Assembly (NCBI RefSeq): GCF_022602565.1
Contig: NZ_JALBCV010000020.1
Location: forward strand, 1-54,965
Source of the DNA: Rosenbergiella metrosideri
GTDB lineage: Bacteria > Pseudomonadota > Gammaproteobacteria > Enterobacterales > Enterobacteriaceae
Direction of reading: 5' to 3'
DNA: 54,965 nt
Shown: positions 22,305-33,552 of the stretch, one piece after another
How positions within the stretch are numbered: the first letter of the stretch is position 1
Layout: every line of letters begins with the position of its first letter
Notes under the pieces: generated by a model
Seen by the model: only the letters and a program-made list of their open reading frames with translations
What the model was told of the DNA's origin: nothing
Database searches by the model: none
Position numbers and translations under genes: made by a program

Positions 22305-22775
22305 GTGAATATTAATGCAACAATCCTCGGCCAGGCCATCGCATTTATCCTGTTCGTCTTATTCTGTATGAAGTACGTATGGCCGCCAATTATGGCTGCT
22401 ATCGAAAAACGTCAGAAAGAAGTTGCTGATAGTTTATCTTCTGCAGAGCAAGCCAAAAAAGATCTGGATATCGCGCAAGCTAATGCGACCGACCAGCTGA
22501 AAAAAGCCAAAGAAGATGCTCAGGTTATTATTGAGCAGGCGAACAAACGTCGTACACAGATTCTTGAAGATGCGAAAGCTGAAGCAGATGCTGAACGTAC
22601 TATGATCGTCGCACAAGCGCAGGCAGAAATTGATGCTGAGCGTAAACGTGCCCGTGAAGAGCTACGTAAGCAAGTTGCGTTACTGGCTGTCGCAGGAGCT
22701 GAGAAAATCATCGAGCGTTCCGTGGATGAAGCTGCTAACAGCGACATCGTTGATAAACTGGTCGCTGAACTGTAA
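22305..22775 (+). CDS. atpF: ATP synthase Fo subunit b
   Basis: 156 residues, E. coli length. One N-terminal membrane helix ([20 protein letters not shown]) is followed by a long charged coiled coil rich in Ala, Lys and Glu that forms the peripheral stalk and contacts delta. The GTG start is also used in E. coli. It is 14 bp before atpH, which has GGAGGGAGG as its ribosome site. Confidence 0.96.
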   Translation: MNINATILGQAIAFILFVLFCMKYVWPPIMAAIEKRQKEVADSLSSAEQAKKDLDIAQANATDQLKKAKEDAQVIIEQANKRRTQILEDAKAEADAERTMIVAQAQAEIDAERKRAREELRKQVALLAVAGAEKIIERSVDEAANSDIVDKLVAEL

Positions 22776-22789
22776 GGAGGGAGGGGCTG

Positions 22790-23323
22790 ATGTCTGAACT
22801 TATTACTGTAGCTCGCCCCTACGCCAAAGCAGCTTTTGACTTTGCTGTTGAGCACCAAGCTATTGATCGCTGGCAGAGCATGCTAGCATTTGCCGCAGAA
22901 GTGGTTCGCACTCCGCAGCTTGCTGATTTACTTTCAGGCGCTATCGCCTCTGAAAAAGCAGCTGCCACGGTGAACACTGTGTGCGGTGATCAACTTGATG
23001 CCCATGGTCAGAACCTGGTTAAGGTAATGGCTACAAATGGTCGTTTGACCGCGCTTCCTGCTGTTCTGGAAAGCTTTATTCAATTACGTGACGCGTATGA
23101 AGCAACGGCGGAAGTCGACGTTATCTCTGCAAGCGCATTGAATGAGGCGCAACTGGCTAAAATCAGTGCCGCGATGGAAAAACGTTTATCACGCAAAGTT
23201 AAGCTGAATTGCAAAATCGATAAGTCTGTAATGGCAGGCGTCATCATCCGTGCGGGTGATACGGTCATCGACGGAAGTATCCGTGGCCGTCTAGATCGTC
23301 TAGCAGACGTCTTGCAGTCTTAA
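22790..23323 (+). CDS. atpH: ATP synthase F1 subunit delta
   Basis: 177 residues, E. coli length. The N-terminal helical domain ([15 protein letters not shown]) binds the alpha subunit tips; the C-terminal part ([26 protein letters not shown]) contacts subunit b. It joins the F1 head to the peripheral stalk. Confidence 0.96.
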   Translation: MSELITVARPYAKAAFDFAVEHQAIDRWQSMLAFAAEVVRTPQLADLLSGAIASEKAAATVNTVCGDQLDAHGQNLVKVMATNGRLTALPAVLESFIQLRDAYEATAEVDVISASALNEAQLAKISAAMEKRLSRKVKLNCKIDKSVMAGVIIRAGDTVIDGSIRGRLDRLADVLQS

Positions 23324-23337
23324 GGGGACTGGAGCAT

Positions 23338-24879
23338 ATGCAACTGAATTCCACCGAAATCAGCGAACTGATCAAGCAGCGTATTGCTCAGTTCGATGTC
23401 GTGAGCGAAGCTCACAATGAAGGTACAATTGTTTCTGTAAGTGACGGGATCATCCGTGTTCATGGCATCAATGATGTTATGCAGGGTGAGATGATTGCCC
23501 TACCCGGCAACCGTTACGCTATCGCACTGAACTTAGAGCGCGACTCTGTTGGTGCAGTAGTGATGGGTCCTTACGCTGATCTTGCCGAAGGCATGAAAGT
23601 GAAGTGTACTGGCCGTATTTTAGAAGTTCCTGTTGGACGTGGCCTGTTAGGCCGTGTTGTTAACACTCTTGGCGCACCTATCGATGGTAAAGGACCTGTT
23701 GAAAACGACGGTTTCTCTCCAGTAGAAATGATTGCTCCAGGTGTTATCGACCGTCAATCTGTTGATGAGCCTGTACAAACAGGTTACAAAGCAGTTGATG
23801 CGATGATTCCAATCGGCCGTGGCCAGCGTGAGCTGATCATCGGTGACCGTCAGACCGGTAAAACCGCGATGGCGATCGATGCAATCATCAACCAACGCGA
23901 TTCAGGCATCAAATGTGTTTACGTTGCTATCGGTCAGAAAGCTTCAACGATTTCGAACGTTGTTCGTAAATTAGAAGAGCACGGTGCGCTGTCTAACACT
24001 ATCGTTGTTGTTGCTTCAGCATCTGAATCTGCTGCACTGCAATATCTTGCGCCTTACGCAGGATGTGCAATGGGTGAATACTTCCGTGACCGTGGTGAAG
24101 ACGCGCTGATCGTTTATGATGATCTGTCTAAGCAAGCTGTTGCTTACCGTCAAATTTCACTACTGCTACGTCGTCCACCAGGACGTGAAGCATTCCCTGG
24201 TGATGTTTTCTATCTCCACTCTCGTCTGCTAGAGCGTGCTTCACGTGTTAGCGCTGAGTATGTTGAAAACTTCACTAAAGGTGCAGTGAAAGGTAAGACC
24301 GGTTCATTAACCGCGCTGCCAATCATCGAAACTCAAGCGGGTGACGTTTCTGCGTTCGTTCCGACTAACGTAATCTCTATTACCGATGGTCAGATCTTCT
24401 TAGAATCGAACCTATTTAACTCCGGTATCCGTCCTGCCGTTAACCCAGGGATCTCTGTATCTCGTGTGGGTGGTGCAGCGCAGACCAAAATCATCAAGAA
24501 ACTGTCTGGTGGTATTCGTACCGCATTAGCACAGTACCGTGAATTGGCAGCATTCTCTCAATTCGCATCAGATCTTGATGAAGCGACTCGTAAGCAATTA
24601 GATCACGGTCAGAAAGTGACTGAGTTGCTGAAGCAAAAGCAATACGAGCCAATGTCTGTTTCTCAACAGGGTCTGGTTCTGTTTGCTGCTGAGCGTGGCT
24701 TCCTGAGCGATGTAGAACTGTCTAAGATCGGCAGCTTTGAATCGGCTCTGTTAGCTTATGCTGCTCGTGAGCACGCGGAACTGATGCAGGAAATCAACCA
24801 ATCTGGTAATTACAACGGCGAAATCGAAGAGAAGTTTAAAGCTCTCCTCGAAACGTTCAAGAAAACCCAGTCCTGGTAA
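23338..24879 (+). CDS. atpA: ATP synthase F1 subunit alpha
   Basis: 513 residues, E. coli length. The non-catalytic nucleotide site shows the P-loop GDRQTGKT (169-176) and the alpha/beta signature [11 protein letters not shown] near residue 365. Codon use is visibly stronger than in the accessory regions, as expected for a highly expressed gene. Confidence 0.97.
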   Translation: MQLNSTEISELIKQRIAQFDVVSEAHNEGTIVSVSDGIIRVHGINDVMQGEMIALPGNRYAIALNLERDSVGAVVMGPYADLAEGMKVKCTGRILEVPVGRGLLGRVVNTLGAPIDGKGPVENDGFSPVEMIAPGVIDRQSVDEPVQTGYKAVDAMIPIGRGQRELIIGDRQTGKTAMAIDAIINQRDSGIKCVYVAIGQKASTISNVVRKLEEHGALSNTIVVVASASESAALQYLAPYAGCAMGEYFRDRGEDALIVYDDLSKQAVAYRQISLLLRRPPGREAFPGDVFYLHSRLLERASRVSAEYVENFTKGAVKGKTGSLTALPIIETQAGDVSAFVPTNVISITDGQIFLESNLFNSGIRPAVNPGISVSRVGGAAQTKIIKKLSGGIRTALAQYRELAAFSQFASDLDEATRKQLDHGQKVTELLKQKQYEPMSVSQQGLVLFAAERGFLSDVELSKIGSFESALLAYAAREHAELMQEINQSGNYNGEIEEKFKALLETFKKTQSW

Positions 24880-24885
24880 TGTCTT

Positions 24886-24910
24886 GCGGCTTGCTGAGTA
24901 AGCAGGCCGC
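24886..24910 (+). other. Hairpin between atpA and atpG
   Basis: GCGGCTTGCT pairs with AGCAGGCCGC (one G-U) around GAGTA, 6 bp after atpA. No T-run follows; likely an intercistronic stabiliser or translation modulator before atpG, whose GAGGAGAAG ribosome site is downstream of the stem. Confidence 0.6.
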
Positions 24911-24930
24911 CTGACTTTGAGGAGAAGCTC

Positions 24931-25797
24931 ATGGCCGGCGCAAAAGAGATACGTAGTAAGATTGGAAGCGTAAAAAATACGCAGAAAATCACCAAAGCGA
25001 TGGAAATGGTAGCCGCCTCCAAAATGCGTAAATCGCAGGAACGCATGGCAGCCAGCCGTCCGTATGCAGAGACTATTCGCAAAGTGATCGGTCACTTAGC
25101 GTTAGGAAATCTGGAATACAAGCACCCTTACCTGGATGAGCGTGACGTTAAGCGCGTCGGCTATTTGGTCGTTTCTACCGACCGCGGGCTTTGTGGTGGT
25201 TTGAACACTAACTTGTTCAAAAAATTAATGACAGAGATGAAAGCTTGGTCCGATAAAGGTGTTCAGAGTGATCTGGCCATTATCGGGTCGAAAGGGCTCT
25301 CATTTTTTAAAGCTGTTGGCGGTAACGTTGTTGCTCAAGCAAGTGGCTTAGGCGATAAACCTGCACTGGCTGATATCATCGGTCCAGTCCAAGTGATGTT
25401 ACAAGCCTTCGATGAAGGCCGTATCGACAAGCTTTATGTCGTTAGCAATAAATTTAACAACACGATGTCCCAGACCCCAACCGTTACCCAGATGCTGCCG
25501 TTACCGCCAGCTGAAGGCGAAGCAGAGTTGAAGACGAAAACTTGGGACTACCTGTACGAACCCGATCCGAAAGCGTTGCTGGATACTTTGCTGCGCCGTT
25601 ATGTCGAATCTCAGGTTTATCAGGGTGTTGTGGAAAACCTGGCCAGCGAGCAGGCCGCACGTATGGTGGCGATGAAAGCTGCAACCGACAACGGCGGAAA
25701 CCTGATCAAAGAGCTCCAGTTGGTTTACAACAAAGCTCGTCAGGCCAGCATCACCCAGGAACTTACCGAGATCGTCTCGGGGGCCTCCGCGGTTTAA
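24931..25797 (+). CDS. atpG: ATP synthase F1 subunit gamma
   Basis: 288 residues, forming the central rotor shaft. The N-terminal helix ([31 protein letters not shown]) and C-terminal helix ([36 protein letters not shown]) that make the coiled-coil axle are both clear. E. coli AtpG has 287 residues. Confidence 0.97.
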   Translation: MAGAKEIRSKIGSVKNTQKITKAMEMVAASKMRKSQERMAASRPYAETIRKVIGHLALGNLEYKHPYLDERDVKRVGYLVVSTDRGLCGGLNTNLFKKLMTEMKAWSDKGVQSDLAIIGSKGLSFFKAVGGNVVAQASGLGDKPALADIIGPVQVMLQAFDEGRIDKLYVVSNKFNNTMSQTPTVTQMLPLPPAEGEAELKTKTWDYLYEPDPKALLDTLLRRYVESQVYQGVVENLASEQAARMVAMKAATDNGGNLIKELQLVYNKARQASITQELTEIVSGASAV

Positions 25798-27225
<1,428 letters not shown>

Positions 27226-27248
27226 TAACAGTTTCCAGGAGAATAATT

Positions 27249-27668
27249 ATGGCTAAAAGTTTTCACCTGACTGTTGTCAGCGCAGAGAAAGAGATGTTCT
27301 CTGGTGTTGTTCAACATATCCAGGTGTCGGGTAGCGAAGGTGAGCTAGGGATTTTCCATGGCCACACCCCGTTACTGACCGCCATTAAGCCTGGTTTGGT
27401 TCGTATCGTTAAACAAGATAATAGCGAAGAGATTATTTACCTCTCTGGCGGTATCTTGGAAGTTCAGCCTAATGACGTTAACGTAATGGCGGATACCGCT
27501 ATTCGTGGCGAAGAGTTAGATGAAGCGCAGGCGCTTGAAGCGAAGCGTCAAGCTGAAGAGTCAATGAGCAAAAACAACACTGATGTTGATTATGCCTTGG
27601 CTTCTGCGGAACTGGCGAAAGCGATTGCCAAGCTGCGGGTCATTGAACTGACCAAAAAAGCGATGTAA
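27249..27668 (+). CDS. atpC: ATP synthase F1 subunit epsilon
   Basis: 139 residues: an N-terminal beta sandwich ([15 protein letters not shown]...[16 protein letters not shown]) and a C-terminal helical pair that can inhibit hydrolysis. E. coli AtpC has 139 residues. Last gene of the operon, ending in a strong terminator. Confidence 0.96.
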   Translation: MAKSFHLTVVSAEKEMFSGVVQHIQVSGSEGELGIFHGHTPLLTAIKPGLVRIVKQDNSEEIIYLSGGILEVQPNDVNVMADTAIRGEELDEAQALEAKRQAEESMSKNNTDVDYALASAELAKAIAKLRVIELTKKAM

Positions 27669-27690
27669 TCAGGCCTAGTGCTCTGAATCA

Positions 27691-27720
27691 TGCCAGCCCT
27701 TACCGGCTGGCATTTTTTTT
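27691..27720 (+). terminator. atp operon terminator
   Basis: TGCCAGCC - CTTACC - GGCTGGCA followed by eight T, 22 bp after the atpC stop. Confidence 0.93.
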
Positions 27721-27824
27721 AGTTGTTTTTCTTAACAATATCTGATTTTGGTAAGAGAAATATGGTGTATCCTGTGTCGTAAAGTGATTATCTTTTCAAG
27801 CGAATCAAACGAATTAGGATCTGT

Positions 27825-29201
27825 ATGTCTAGTAAAGCGATGAGTGTGGTGATCCTTGCAGCAGGCAAGGGGACAAGGATGTATTCAGACCTTCCAAAAG
27901 TGTTACACCACTTGGCAGGTAAACCGATGGTGCAGCACGTCATTGATACAGCGAAAGTCCTTGAAGCGACAACGATCCATCTTGTTTATGGCCATGGTGG
28001 CGAATTATTGAAAAGCCATTTAACCGATCCCGACTTGCATTGGGTATACCAAGCCGAGCAGCTTGGTACCGGCCATGCAATGCAACAAGCCGCCCCCGCA
28101 TTTAGTGATGATGAAGATATTTTGATGCTTTACGGCGATGTACCGCTTATCGCGTCTGATACTTTACGCCGTTTACAGGCATCAAAACCTCAAGGCGGCA
28201 TCGCCTTACTGACGGTGATTACCGATAATCCTACCGGTTATGGCCGTATTCTTCGTGACCACGACACGATAACGGGTATTGTTGAGCAGAAAGATGCCTC
28301 AGCTGAACAGCTCACCATTAATGAAGTTAACACCGGGATTTTATTAGCCAACGGCGGAGATCTAAAACGTTGGTTGAGTCAGCTGACCAACAACAATGCT
28401 CAGGGTGAATATTACATTACCGATATTATTGAGCTTGCTCACCGCGAAGGACGAGAAATCTGTGCGGTTCACCCGACGAAGCAAAGTGAAACCGAAGGGG
28501 TGAATAACCGCTTACAGCTCTCACAATTAGAACGTATCTATCAACATGACCGTGCAGAACAGTTACTCTTAGCGGGTGTCATGTTACGGGATGCCTCTCG
28601 GTTCGATCTTCGCGGTAATTTAACCCACGGTCGAGATGTCGAGATTGACTGTAATGTCATCATCGAAGGCGACGTGGTGCTGGGAAATAACGTTAAAATT
28701 GGCGCGGGCTGTATTCTGCGTAATAGTGTGATTGGCGATAACACAGAAGTCAGCCCTTATAGCGTGATCGATGGTGCTCAGCTTGGAATAGCTTGTAGCG
28801 TTGGCCCGTTTGCACGGTTACGCCCAGGGACTGAGCTTGCTGAAGAGGTTCATATCGGCAACTTCGTCGAAGTTAAAAAATCGCAATTAGGTAAAGGGAC
28901 GAAAGCTGGCCATTTAAGCTATCTCGGTGATGCAACCCTTGGCAGTGATGTCAATATTGGCGCAGGAACCATTACCTGCAATTACGATGGTAAATATAAG
29001 TACCAAACGGTGATTGGTGATCATGTCTTTGTGGGATCAGATACTCAGCTTATTGCACCGGTTACGGTCGGTGACGGCGTGACTATTGCTGCAGGTACCA
29101 CGGTGATGCGTGATATTGCCTCAGCATCGTTAGCCTATAATCCCAAAGAGCAGTTAAGCAAAGCCGGTTGGCAGCCCTCAAGAAAGAAAAGTAACTCGTG
29201 A
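27825..29201 (+). CDS. glmU: GlmU, bifunctional GlcNAc-1-P uridyltransferase / GlcN-1-P acetyltransferase
   Basis: 458 residues. The N-terminal pyrophosphorylase has [18 protein letters not shown]; the C-terminal half is a left-handed beta helix of hexapeptide repeats carrying the acetyltransferase site ([37 protein letters not shown]). It makes UDP-GlcNAc for peptidoglycan and LPS in the cytoplasm. Cotranscribed with glmS 35 bp downstream, as in E. coli, where RNase E cuts between the two and GlmZ sRNA activates glmS. Confidence 0.96.
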   Translation: MSSKAMSVVILAAGKGTRMYSDLPKVLHHLAGKPMVQHVIDTAKVLEATTIHLVYGHGGELLKSHLTDPDLHWVYQAEQLGTGHAMQQAAPAFSDDEDILMLYGDVPLIASDTLRRLQASKPQGGIALLTVITDNPTGYGRILRDHDTITGIVEQKDASAEQLTINEVNTGILLANGGDLKRWLSQLTNNNAQGEYYITDIIELAHREGREICAVHPTKQSETEGVNNRLQLSQLERIYQHDRAEQLLLAGVMLRDASRFDLRGNLTHGRDVEIDCNVIIEGDVVLGNNVKIGAGCILRNSVIGDNTEVSPYSVIDGAQLGIACSVGPFARLRPGTELAEEVHIGNFVEVKKSQLGKGTKAGHLSYLGDATLGSDVNIGAGTITCNYDGKYKYQTVIGDHVFVGSDTQLIAPVTVGDGVTIAAGTTVMRDIASASLAYNPKEQLSKAGWQPSRKKSNS

Positions 29202-29236
29202 AAACGGCTTACATTCAAACAGTTTAGGATAATGTT

Positions 29237-31069
29237 ATGTGTGGAATAGTGGGTGCGGTAGCACAACGTGATATTGCTGAAATTTTATTAGAAGGACTAC
29301 GCCGTTTGGAGTATCGCGGTTATGACTCTTCTGGCTTAGCTGTGGCCGACCAACAGGGTCATTTAACGCGCGTTCGTCGTTTAGGTAAGGTGCAGGCGTT
29401 GGTGGATGCTGTTGAGCAGCAGCCGGTTACTGGAGGCACAGGGATTGCCCATACACGTTGGGCCACGCATGGTGTTCCTTCCGAAGTGAATGCTCACCCA
29501 CATGTATCTCATAATATTGTACTGGTGCATAACGGTATCATCGAGAACCACGATGAGTTACGTCCAGCACTGTTGGCCGATGGCTACGTTTTTACCTCAC
29601 AAACCGATACCGAAGTGGTTGCTCACTTAATCCACCAGCAGCAAAAAATACACGGTGGTAGCCTACGTGAAGTGGTACAACGCGTGATCAAACTACTACG
29701 CGGTGCCTACGGTATGGTCATCATGGATAGTAACGATCCTTCGGTGTTGGTGGCTGCACGTTCAGGTAGCCCACTGGTGATTGGTTTGGGAGTTGGTGAG
29801 AATTTTGTCGCCTCTGACCAACTGGCGTTATTACCTGTGACCCGTCGTTTTATCTTTTTAGAGGAAGGTGATGTCGCTGAAGTAACGCGTCGCACCGTGA
29901 CCCTATTCCGGAGTGATGAAACGCCTGTGACTCGCGCAGTCATTGAGTCTTCTGCGCAATATGATGCGGGTGATAAAGGCCTGTACCGTCATTACATGCA
30001 AAAAGAGATCTATGAGCAGCCTATCGCGATAAAAAATACCCTGCAGGGGCGTTTTCATGATGGACAAATCGACCTCAGCGAATTGGGTGAATCCGGTCTT
30101 GCGCTACTTGCTCGGGCAAAACATATTCAAATCGTCGCCTGTGGAACCTCTTACAACTCTGGTTTGGTCTCCCGTTACTGGTTTGAGGCGATTGCCGGTG
30201 TTCCGTGCGATGTCGAGATAGCCTCAGAATTCCGCTACCGTAAATCGGTAGTGCGTCCAGATAGCCTACTAATTACTCTATCGCAGTCTGGCGAAACGGC
30301 CGATACCCTCGCGGCGCTACGGTTATCCAAAGAGATCGGTTATTTAGGCGCCTTGACGATTTGTAACGTTAATGGCTCCTCTCTGGTGCGTGAATCGGAT
30401 ATGGCCTTAATGACCAAGGCAGGTACAGAGATCGGTGTGGCTTCGACCAAAGCGTTCACTACCCAATTAACCGTATTATTGATGCTAGTGGCACAGATGG
30501 CTCGCCTAAATGGTAAGCCTGAAGCGGTGGAACACGAGATCATTCATGCGCTACAAGCTTTACCGGGGCGTATTGAACAGATTTTATCGCAAGATAAAAA
30601 TATTGAGAGCCTCGCAGAAGATTTTTCTGATAAGCATCATGCATTGTTCTTAGGTCGTGGCGATCAATACCCTATCGCCATGGAAGGGGCGTTAAAGCTT
30701 AAAGAGATCTCCTATATTCATGCCGAAGCTTATGCGGCGGGCGAGTTAAAACATGGGCCGTTGGCGCTCGTCGATGCTGATATGCCAGTCATTATTGTTG
30801 CGCCGAATAACGAGCTACTGGAAAAGCTAAAGTCCAATATTGAAGAAGTACGCGCTCGCGGCGGTTTACTCTATGTCTTCGCCGACCAAGATGCCGGCTT
30901 TAGCGATAGTCCCAATATGAAAATTATTCCTCTGCCCCATGTTGAAGAGGTGCTTGCGCCGATTATCTATACCATCCCACTGCAGCTGCTTTCTTATTAT
31001 ATTGCGCTGATTAAAGGGACAGATGTCGACCAACCTCGTAACTTAGCGAAGTCGGTGACGGTGGAGTAA
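29237..31069 (+). CDS. glmS: GlmS, glutamine-fructose-6-phosphate aminotransferase
   Basis: 610 residues. The N-terminal glutaminase begins with the nucleophile Cys2 (MCGIVGAV), and two SIS isomerase domains follow ([40 protein letters not shown]). It makes glucosamine-6-phosphate, the entry step to amino sugars. The 3' end (LAKSVTVE and stop) is the sequence recognised by Tn7 TnsD in other bacteria, so the region just beyond is a potential attTn7 site; no Tn7 end was recognised there. The E. coli pst genes do not follow; a fimbrial operon does. Confidence 0.96.
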   Translation: MCGIVGAVAQRDIAEILLEGLRRLEYRGYDSSGLAVADQQGHLTRVRRLGKVQALVDAVEQQPVTGGTGIAHTRWATHGVPSEVNAHPHVSHNIVLVHNGIIENHDELRPALLADGYVFTSQTDTEVVAHLIHQQQKIHGGSLREVVQRVIKLLRGAYGMVIMDSNDPSVLVAARSGSPLVIGLGVGENFVASDQLALLPVTRRFIFLEEGDVAEVTRRTVTLFRSDETPVTRAVIESSAQYDAGDKGLYRHYMQKEIYEQPIAIKNTLQGRFHDGQIDLSELGESGLALLARAKHIQIVACGTSYNSGLVSRYWFEAIAGVPCDVEIASEFRYRKSVVRPDSLLITLSQSGETADTLAALRLSKEIGYLGALTICNVNGSSLVRESDMALMTKAGTEIGVASTKAFTTQLTVLLMLVAQMARLNGKPEAVEHEIIHALQALPGRIEQILSQDKNIESLAEDFSDKHHALFLGRGDQYPIAMEGALKLKEISYIHAEAYAAGELKHGPLALVDADMPVIIVAPNNELLEKLKSNIEEVRARGGLLYVFADQDAGFSDSPNMKIIPLPHVEEVLAPIIYTIPLQLLSYYIALIKGTDVDQPRNLAKSVTVE

Positions 31070-31096
31070 AGACCCGCACGGATAGTCGTTTTAAGG

Positions 31097-31129
31097 AAAA
31101 AAGCCCAGCAAAATATGCTGGGCTTTTTT
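31097..31129. terminator. Bidirectional terminator, glmS and fimbrial operon
   Basis: An A6 tract, then GCCCAGCA - AAATA - TGCTGGGC, then a T6 tract. It serves glmS on the plus strand and the fimbrial operon, which ends at 31169, on the minus strand. Confidence 0.93.
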
Positions 31130-31168
31130 GAATACCGTGCGCAAAAAAGGCTGTACTTCATTAGTAGG

Positions 31169-31696
31169 TCAAAGATACTCAATCATATAATTTAGCGTGG
31201 CATGAAATTGACCGGGCATCATCGTTTTTCCAGCGGTAGGAACGACGGTCGCCTTATAGTTTAGCGCCATCGTATCTTGGTTGATCTTATGGGTTTTCGT
31301 TGGCTGATTCAGCCGGATTGGGGTATCGTCATCTTCGGTAAATATTAATCCGAGTCCTGGGTCACTCTCTCCGTCATCGGATTCAGTAATGATTTGGTCC
31401 GCTTGATTAGGCACCTCGTTTCCTGAAAAAACCACCGTTACGTGCTGATAAATACTGTTATCACAATTTTTTAAATGAATCGAAAAAGGAACGGCGCGGC
31501 GGGATCCAGCGGCCAACTCCTGAACAACAAATCGCTTAAGATCAATATCGCGATCGGTATTATCAATTTCACAGGCTTGAGCAATCACTCTGCCCTTAAT
31601 TGTCAGATCCCCCCCTTCAGTGGTGACCGTTTTGCCTTTAGCTATGAAAGAAAATAGGCAACAAAACACCCATAGGGTGAGTGTGAATAATTTCAT
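31169..31696 (-). CDS. Minor fimbrial subunit
   Basis: 175-residue pilin-domain protein from the ATG at 31696 (MKLFTLTLWVFCCLFSFIAKG signal peptide). After cleavage it shows the standard two-cysteine pilin core (AQACEID and LKNCDN), a donor-strand N-terminus (GDLTIKGRVI) and the C-terminal beta strand with Tyr near the end (GQFHATLNYMIEYL). The longer frame from 31753 would overlap the adhesin gene. As last gene of the operon it may be an adaptor, terminator or anchor subunit. Confidence 0.75.
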   Translation of the reverse strand: MKLFTLTLWVFCCLFSFIAKGKTVTTEGGDLTIKGRVIAQACEIDNTDRDIDLKRFVVQELAAGSRRAVPFSIHLKNCDNSIYQHVTVVFSGNEVPNQADQIITESDDGESDPGLGLIFTEDDDTPIRLNQPTKTHKINQDTMALNYKATVVPTAGKTMMPGQFHATLNYMIEYL

Positions 31697-31709
31697 CGAT
31701 ATGCTCTGA

Positions 31710-32786
31710 TTAATTAAAGTCGATAATAATGGAGGCGCTCGTTTCAAACTCACCTTCAGGCACTGCGTTGCTAGCAGGATCAGCTATCGGCGCGGCGGAC
31801 AACTGCCATAGCGCGGTATGTTCGCTAAATTGATTTCCCTCGTGAGGAAGCTGATAACGTTGCTCAGGAACGACGACCCCTGCAGGCTGGCGAAGGACAA
31901 CTGCTAAGGCACTGTGATCCCCCGAACCTTGGGTGGCAAAATATTGGTGATCAAAAGCCGCTGTACCGGCTGCGCCCGGTTTAATCGAAGCCTTTAAAAG
32001 TAAATTACCTGACATGAAGCTGCCACCGGTACAACGAATTTTTACATCAAAGGGTTGGGCATAAGCGTTTCCATCTAACCGTTTACTGTTTGAGGGAATA
32101 TCCCCTAAATTCACTTCGATGGGGAATCCGTCATTAATAACACAATGATCTTGTATCGATATTTTTCCTGCAGGTAAGACCAGTTCAGAAATCGGCTGAG
32201 AACCAAATGCCGAAGAGGTATTTCCCGTGCGAGCATACAGTTTGGTTAATACTGTCTGATCGACTGACGCACCATTTACGAAATTATCGAGCATTAAAGA
32301 AGTCAGTCGGCCTCGTGACCCTGTCGATATCGTCGTGACGGTACCGTTATCGCTAGGATGGCATTGCTGAGCAATACTCGGGCTATTTTCGACATTATTA
32401 AACGGTACGGTGACTAATCCTTTCCCTGAAATGAAGATTTCAATTTTAACGGCCAAAAATTCATTTATACGATAAAAATCTTTATAGCCAGGGACTTCGG
32501 TTAGCCCTGGCGCTATATCCGCCCGGTAATATGTGTGCTGGCTACCTGTCATCTCGGTCGTACAATAGCGTTTTGCCGAATACTGGCTGCCGAGATTATA
32601 TTCTTTTGGTGAGGACTGCCCGCCTTGCGTTGTACCTGGCGAAAAAATATTTTCTAAATTTGGTAAAGAGGGACTGTATGCCCCACCCTCAGGGATAACT
32701 TCACCATCTATATAAGCATAAGTACTGGCGGAATAGAGGCCAACACAATATAGACTTAACAAAAGTACCCTAGTCAAAATATTCAT
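31710..32786 (-). CDS. Fimbrial tip adhesin (two-domain)
   Basis: 358 residues with a signal peptide (MNILTRVLLLSLYCVGLYSASTYA). About residues 25-205 form a unique domain holding one cysteine pair (RYCTTE, QQCHPS), likely the receptor-binding domain. About 206-358 is a pilin domain with its own pair (DHCVIN, IRCTGG), ending in a beta strand (FETSASIIIDF) that would receive donor-strand complementation. Size and layout match FimH/MrkD-type tip adhesins, but the N-terminal domain resembles none I recognise, so the ligand is unknown. AAGGAT precedes the ATG. Confidence 0.72.
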   Translation of the reverse strand: MNILTRVLLLSLYCVGLYSASTYAYIDGEVIPEGGAYSPSLPNLENIFSPGTTQGGQSSPKEYNLGSQYSAKRYCTTEMTGSQHTYYRADIAPGLTEVPGYKDFYRINEFLAVKIEIFISGKGLVTVPFNNVENSPSIAQQCHPSDNGTVTTISTGSRGRLTSLMLDNFVNGASVDQTVLTKLYARTGNTSSAFGSQPISELVLPAGKISIQDHCVINDGFPIEVNLGDIPSNSKRLDGNAYAQPFDVKIRCTGGSFMSGNLLLKASIKPGAAGTAAFDHQYFATQGSGDHSALAVVLRQPAGVVVPEQRYQLPHEGNQFSEHTALWQLSAAPIADPASNAVPEGEFETSASIIIDFN

Positions 32787-32796
32787 GGAAATATCC

Positions 32797-33537
32797 TTAT
32801 TTCACCGCGAGGCACTGTTGACCTTGACAGTGAAAAGGGATCATCGGATGGCCACCAAAATCGTTTACATAAAAAAGATAAAAATCGCTGACCATTGACT
32901 GCTGGATACCGAATTCAGCTTTCCCGAAAGGCGCTAAGGTTAAGCCGGTAAAGTCGGTGAGCATTTTATTATTATCAATAGATTTGTCTTTTGATAGCCC
33001 AAGCAGTATTACGTAATACGGAGTAGGGTTGGAGACTTGCCATTTCCTGTCAGAGAGGCGCGTAAACTGTAATTTTTCCTGCCAAGGTCTGGTGTGGATC
33101 TGGGTTTTTAACGATTCAGGGCGATAAAATACTTTAATTCTCGACTGTAATGTCAGCTGCAAGGTATTAGCATGTTTGGGTTTTGGTGGGATCTCACGAA
33201 CATTGAGATAAAACATCGTTTCACGATCCTGCGGCAACAGCTTGGCACCAGGTAGCGCATTAATTTGAACGGTGTCTTTCTCTCCGGGATCAATACGCTG
33301 GATTGGTGGTGTCACAATTAAAGGTGTGGTGATTTTTTGGTGATTACTATTTTCCATCCAGCTTTGTGCTAAGAAGGGGAGTTCTTTATTATTATTCACT
33401 AATTCAGCACTTGCTGAACCCTCTGCAGCATCGACAATTATACGCGTCCGGTCAATGGAAATCCCCGCATAAGCATTGAGAGTACAGAAGGTTAAAACGA
33501 CGCTAGTCATTAGGCGTCTACGTAGAGTTAATTTCAT
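32797..33537 (-). CDS. Periplasmic fimbrial chaperone (PapD/FimC family)
   Basis: 246 residues with a signal peptide ending AYA (about residue 24). The PapD-like fold is shown by GISIDRTRIIVD, the subunit-binding G1 region (ETMFYLNVREIPPKP) and the interdomain region ahead of RIKVFYRPESL, which carries the anchor for subunit C-termini. Two cysteines near the end (FHCQGQQCLAVK) suggest a C-terminal disulfide as in PapD. It lies 15 bp after the usher; AGGA precedes the ATG. Confidence 0.88.
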   Translation of the reverse strand: MKLTLRRRLMTSVVLTFCTLNAYAGISIDRTRIIVDAAEGSASAELVNNNKELPFLAQSWMENSNHQKITTPLIVTPPIQRIDPGEKDTVQINALPGAKLLPQDRETMFYLNVREIPPKPKHANTLQLTLQSRIKVFYRPESLKTQIHTRPWQEKLQFTRLSDRKWQVSNPTPYYVILLGLSKDKSIDNNKMLTDFTGLTLAPFGKAEFGIQQSMVSDFYLFYVNDFGGHPMIPFHCQGQQCLAVK

Positions 33538-33552
33538 TTTTAAATCCTAATA

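Noticed and set aside
31070-31168. Possible Tn7 insertion behind glmS
   Set aside because: The target end of glmS is present but I find no Tn7-type end repeats, tns genes or 5-bp target duplication; only a terminator lies here.
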